NCBI GenBank assembly: GCA_020635275.1
Contig: JACKAA010000004.1
Coordinates: forward strand, 434,001 to 498,000
Source: Ignavibacteriales bacterium
GTDB taxonomy: Bacteria > Bacteroidota > Ignavibacteria > Ignavibacteriales > Melioribacteraceae
Length of the DNA: 64,000 nt
Reading direction: 5' to 3'
Shown here: in pieces, positions 63,923 through 64,000 of the stretch
How positions within the stretch are numbered: the stretch's first letter is position 1
Layout: every line of letters begins with the position of its first letter
Notes under the pieces: model-generated
Told to the model about the DNA's origin: nothing
Seen by the model: the letters and a program-made list of their open reading frames with translations, nothing else
Database searches by the model: none
Program-made: the position numbers and the translations under genes

Positions 63923-64000
63923 ATGATGAAAAAAGCTATTATTCTTGCCAACGGTGATTCTCCTAAAAAATCAGAAATATTATATTTCCTGAAAAAAGGA
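63923..64000 (+). CDS. Thiamine pyrophosphokinase, N-terminal fragment
   Basis: 26 codons before the window ends: 'MKKAIILANGDSPKKSEIL' fits the first strand and 'ANG..P' turn of thiamine diphosphokinase (TPK). ATG 63923 or 63926. It follows the riboswitch-controlled receptor by 24 bases, the expected context: the kinase would trap imported thiamine as TPP. The assignment rests on a short stretch plus context. Confidence 0.7.
   Translation, partial: MMKKAIILANGDSPKKSEILYFLKKG

Overview
The window is AT-rich, gene-dense bacterial chromosome, most likely from the class Ignavibacteria (Bacteroidota/Chlorobi group). The main evidence is four-fold. Secreted proteins end in 'NYPNPFNP...' type IX secretion (T9SS) sorting domains. 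There is a PorV-like outer-membrane protein and two TonB-dependent receptors. Lysine and/or arginine is made on a LysW carrier protein. Intergenic spaces carry short imperfect-palindrome repeats of the 'GTCATTC...GAATGAC' kind. This assignment is inferred from gene content; no rRNA gene is present to confirm it. I see no prophage, transposase or CRISPR array.

Layout. 1-12.3 kb (+): the end of a YfcC/DcuC-type carrier, then a tightly packed run of T9SS-exported protein, RpiR-type regulator, TonB receptor, large secreted protein, PorV-like porin, T9SS-exported cyanophycinase-like S51 peptidase with a degenerate second copy of its own domain, and an M14 carboxypeptidase. Together they look like a surface peptide-scavenging module. 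12.4-14.5 kb (-): a lipoprotein and a YihY/BrkB membrane protein, with a decayed copy of the yihY 3' end on the far side of the lipoprotein gene. 14.7-22.3 kb (+): hydrolase, ETF:quinone-type Fe-S oxidoreductase, Hc1-like small protein, CapA, MFS exporter, DusB, PAP2-like protein, Apt.

22.4-28.6 kb (-): the LysW operon, in transcription order lysW, homocitrate-synthase-like lysS, lysX, lysY/argC, a class II glutamine amidotransferase, lysZ/argB and lysJ/argD. The LysW encoded here ends in ...DWGQ, whereas the family's attachment residue is a C-terminal Glu. The amidotransferase in the same operon is therefore a candidate to deamidate the carrier into its active form. This is the most interesting point in the window. 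28.7-32 kb: rsmI, an Rrf2 regulator with a palindromic operator candidate, and an ALDH7 aminoadipate-semialdehyde dehydrogenase.

32.3-36.5 kb: a surface protein with YadA-head-like repeats, a CPBP protease, pdxJ, and a TIGR02757 protein. 36.6-46.5 kb: tRNA-Leu, tRNA-Val, then the translation cluster thrS-infC-rpmI-rplT-pheS-pheT, a coiled-coil protein, zapA, a 188-nt 6S-like RNA, rny and coaE. infC starts at ATC. 46.6-57.8 kb: proline dehydrogenase, tsaD, mltG, an Ig-like lipoprotein, a fused ftcD with a C2H2-like insert, a small secreted protein, purU, an AsmA-family protein and an ABM-like protein. 57.8-64 kb: a large secreted BNR-repeat protein (-), then a TPP riboswitch ahead of a TonB receptor and the start of thiamine pyrophosphokinase, a thiamine-uptake operon cut by the window edge.
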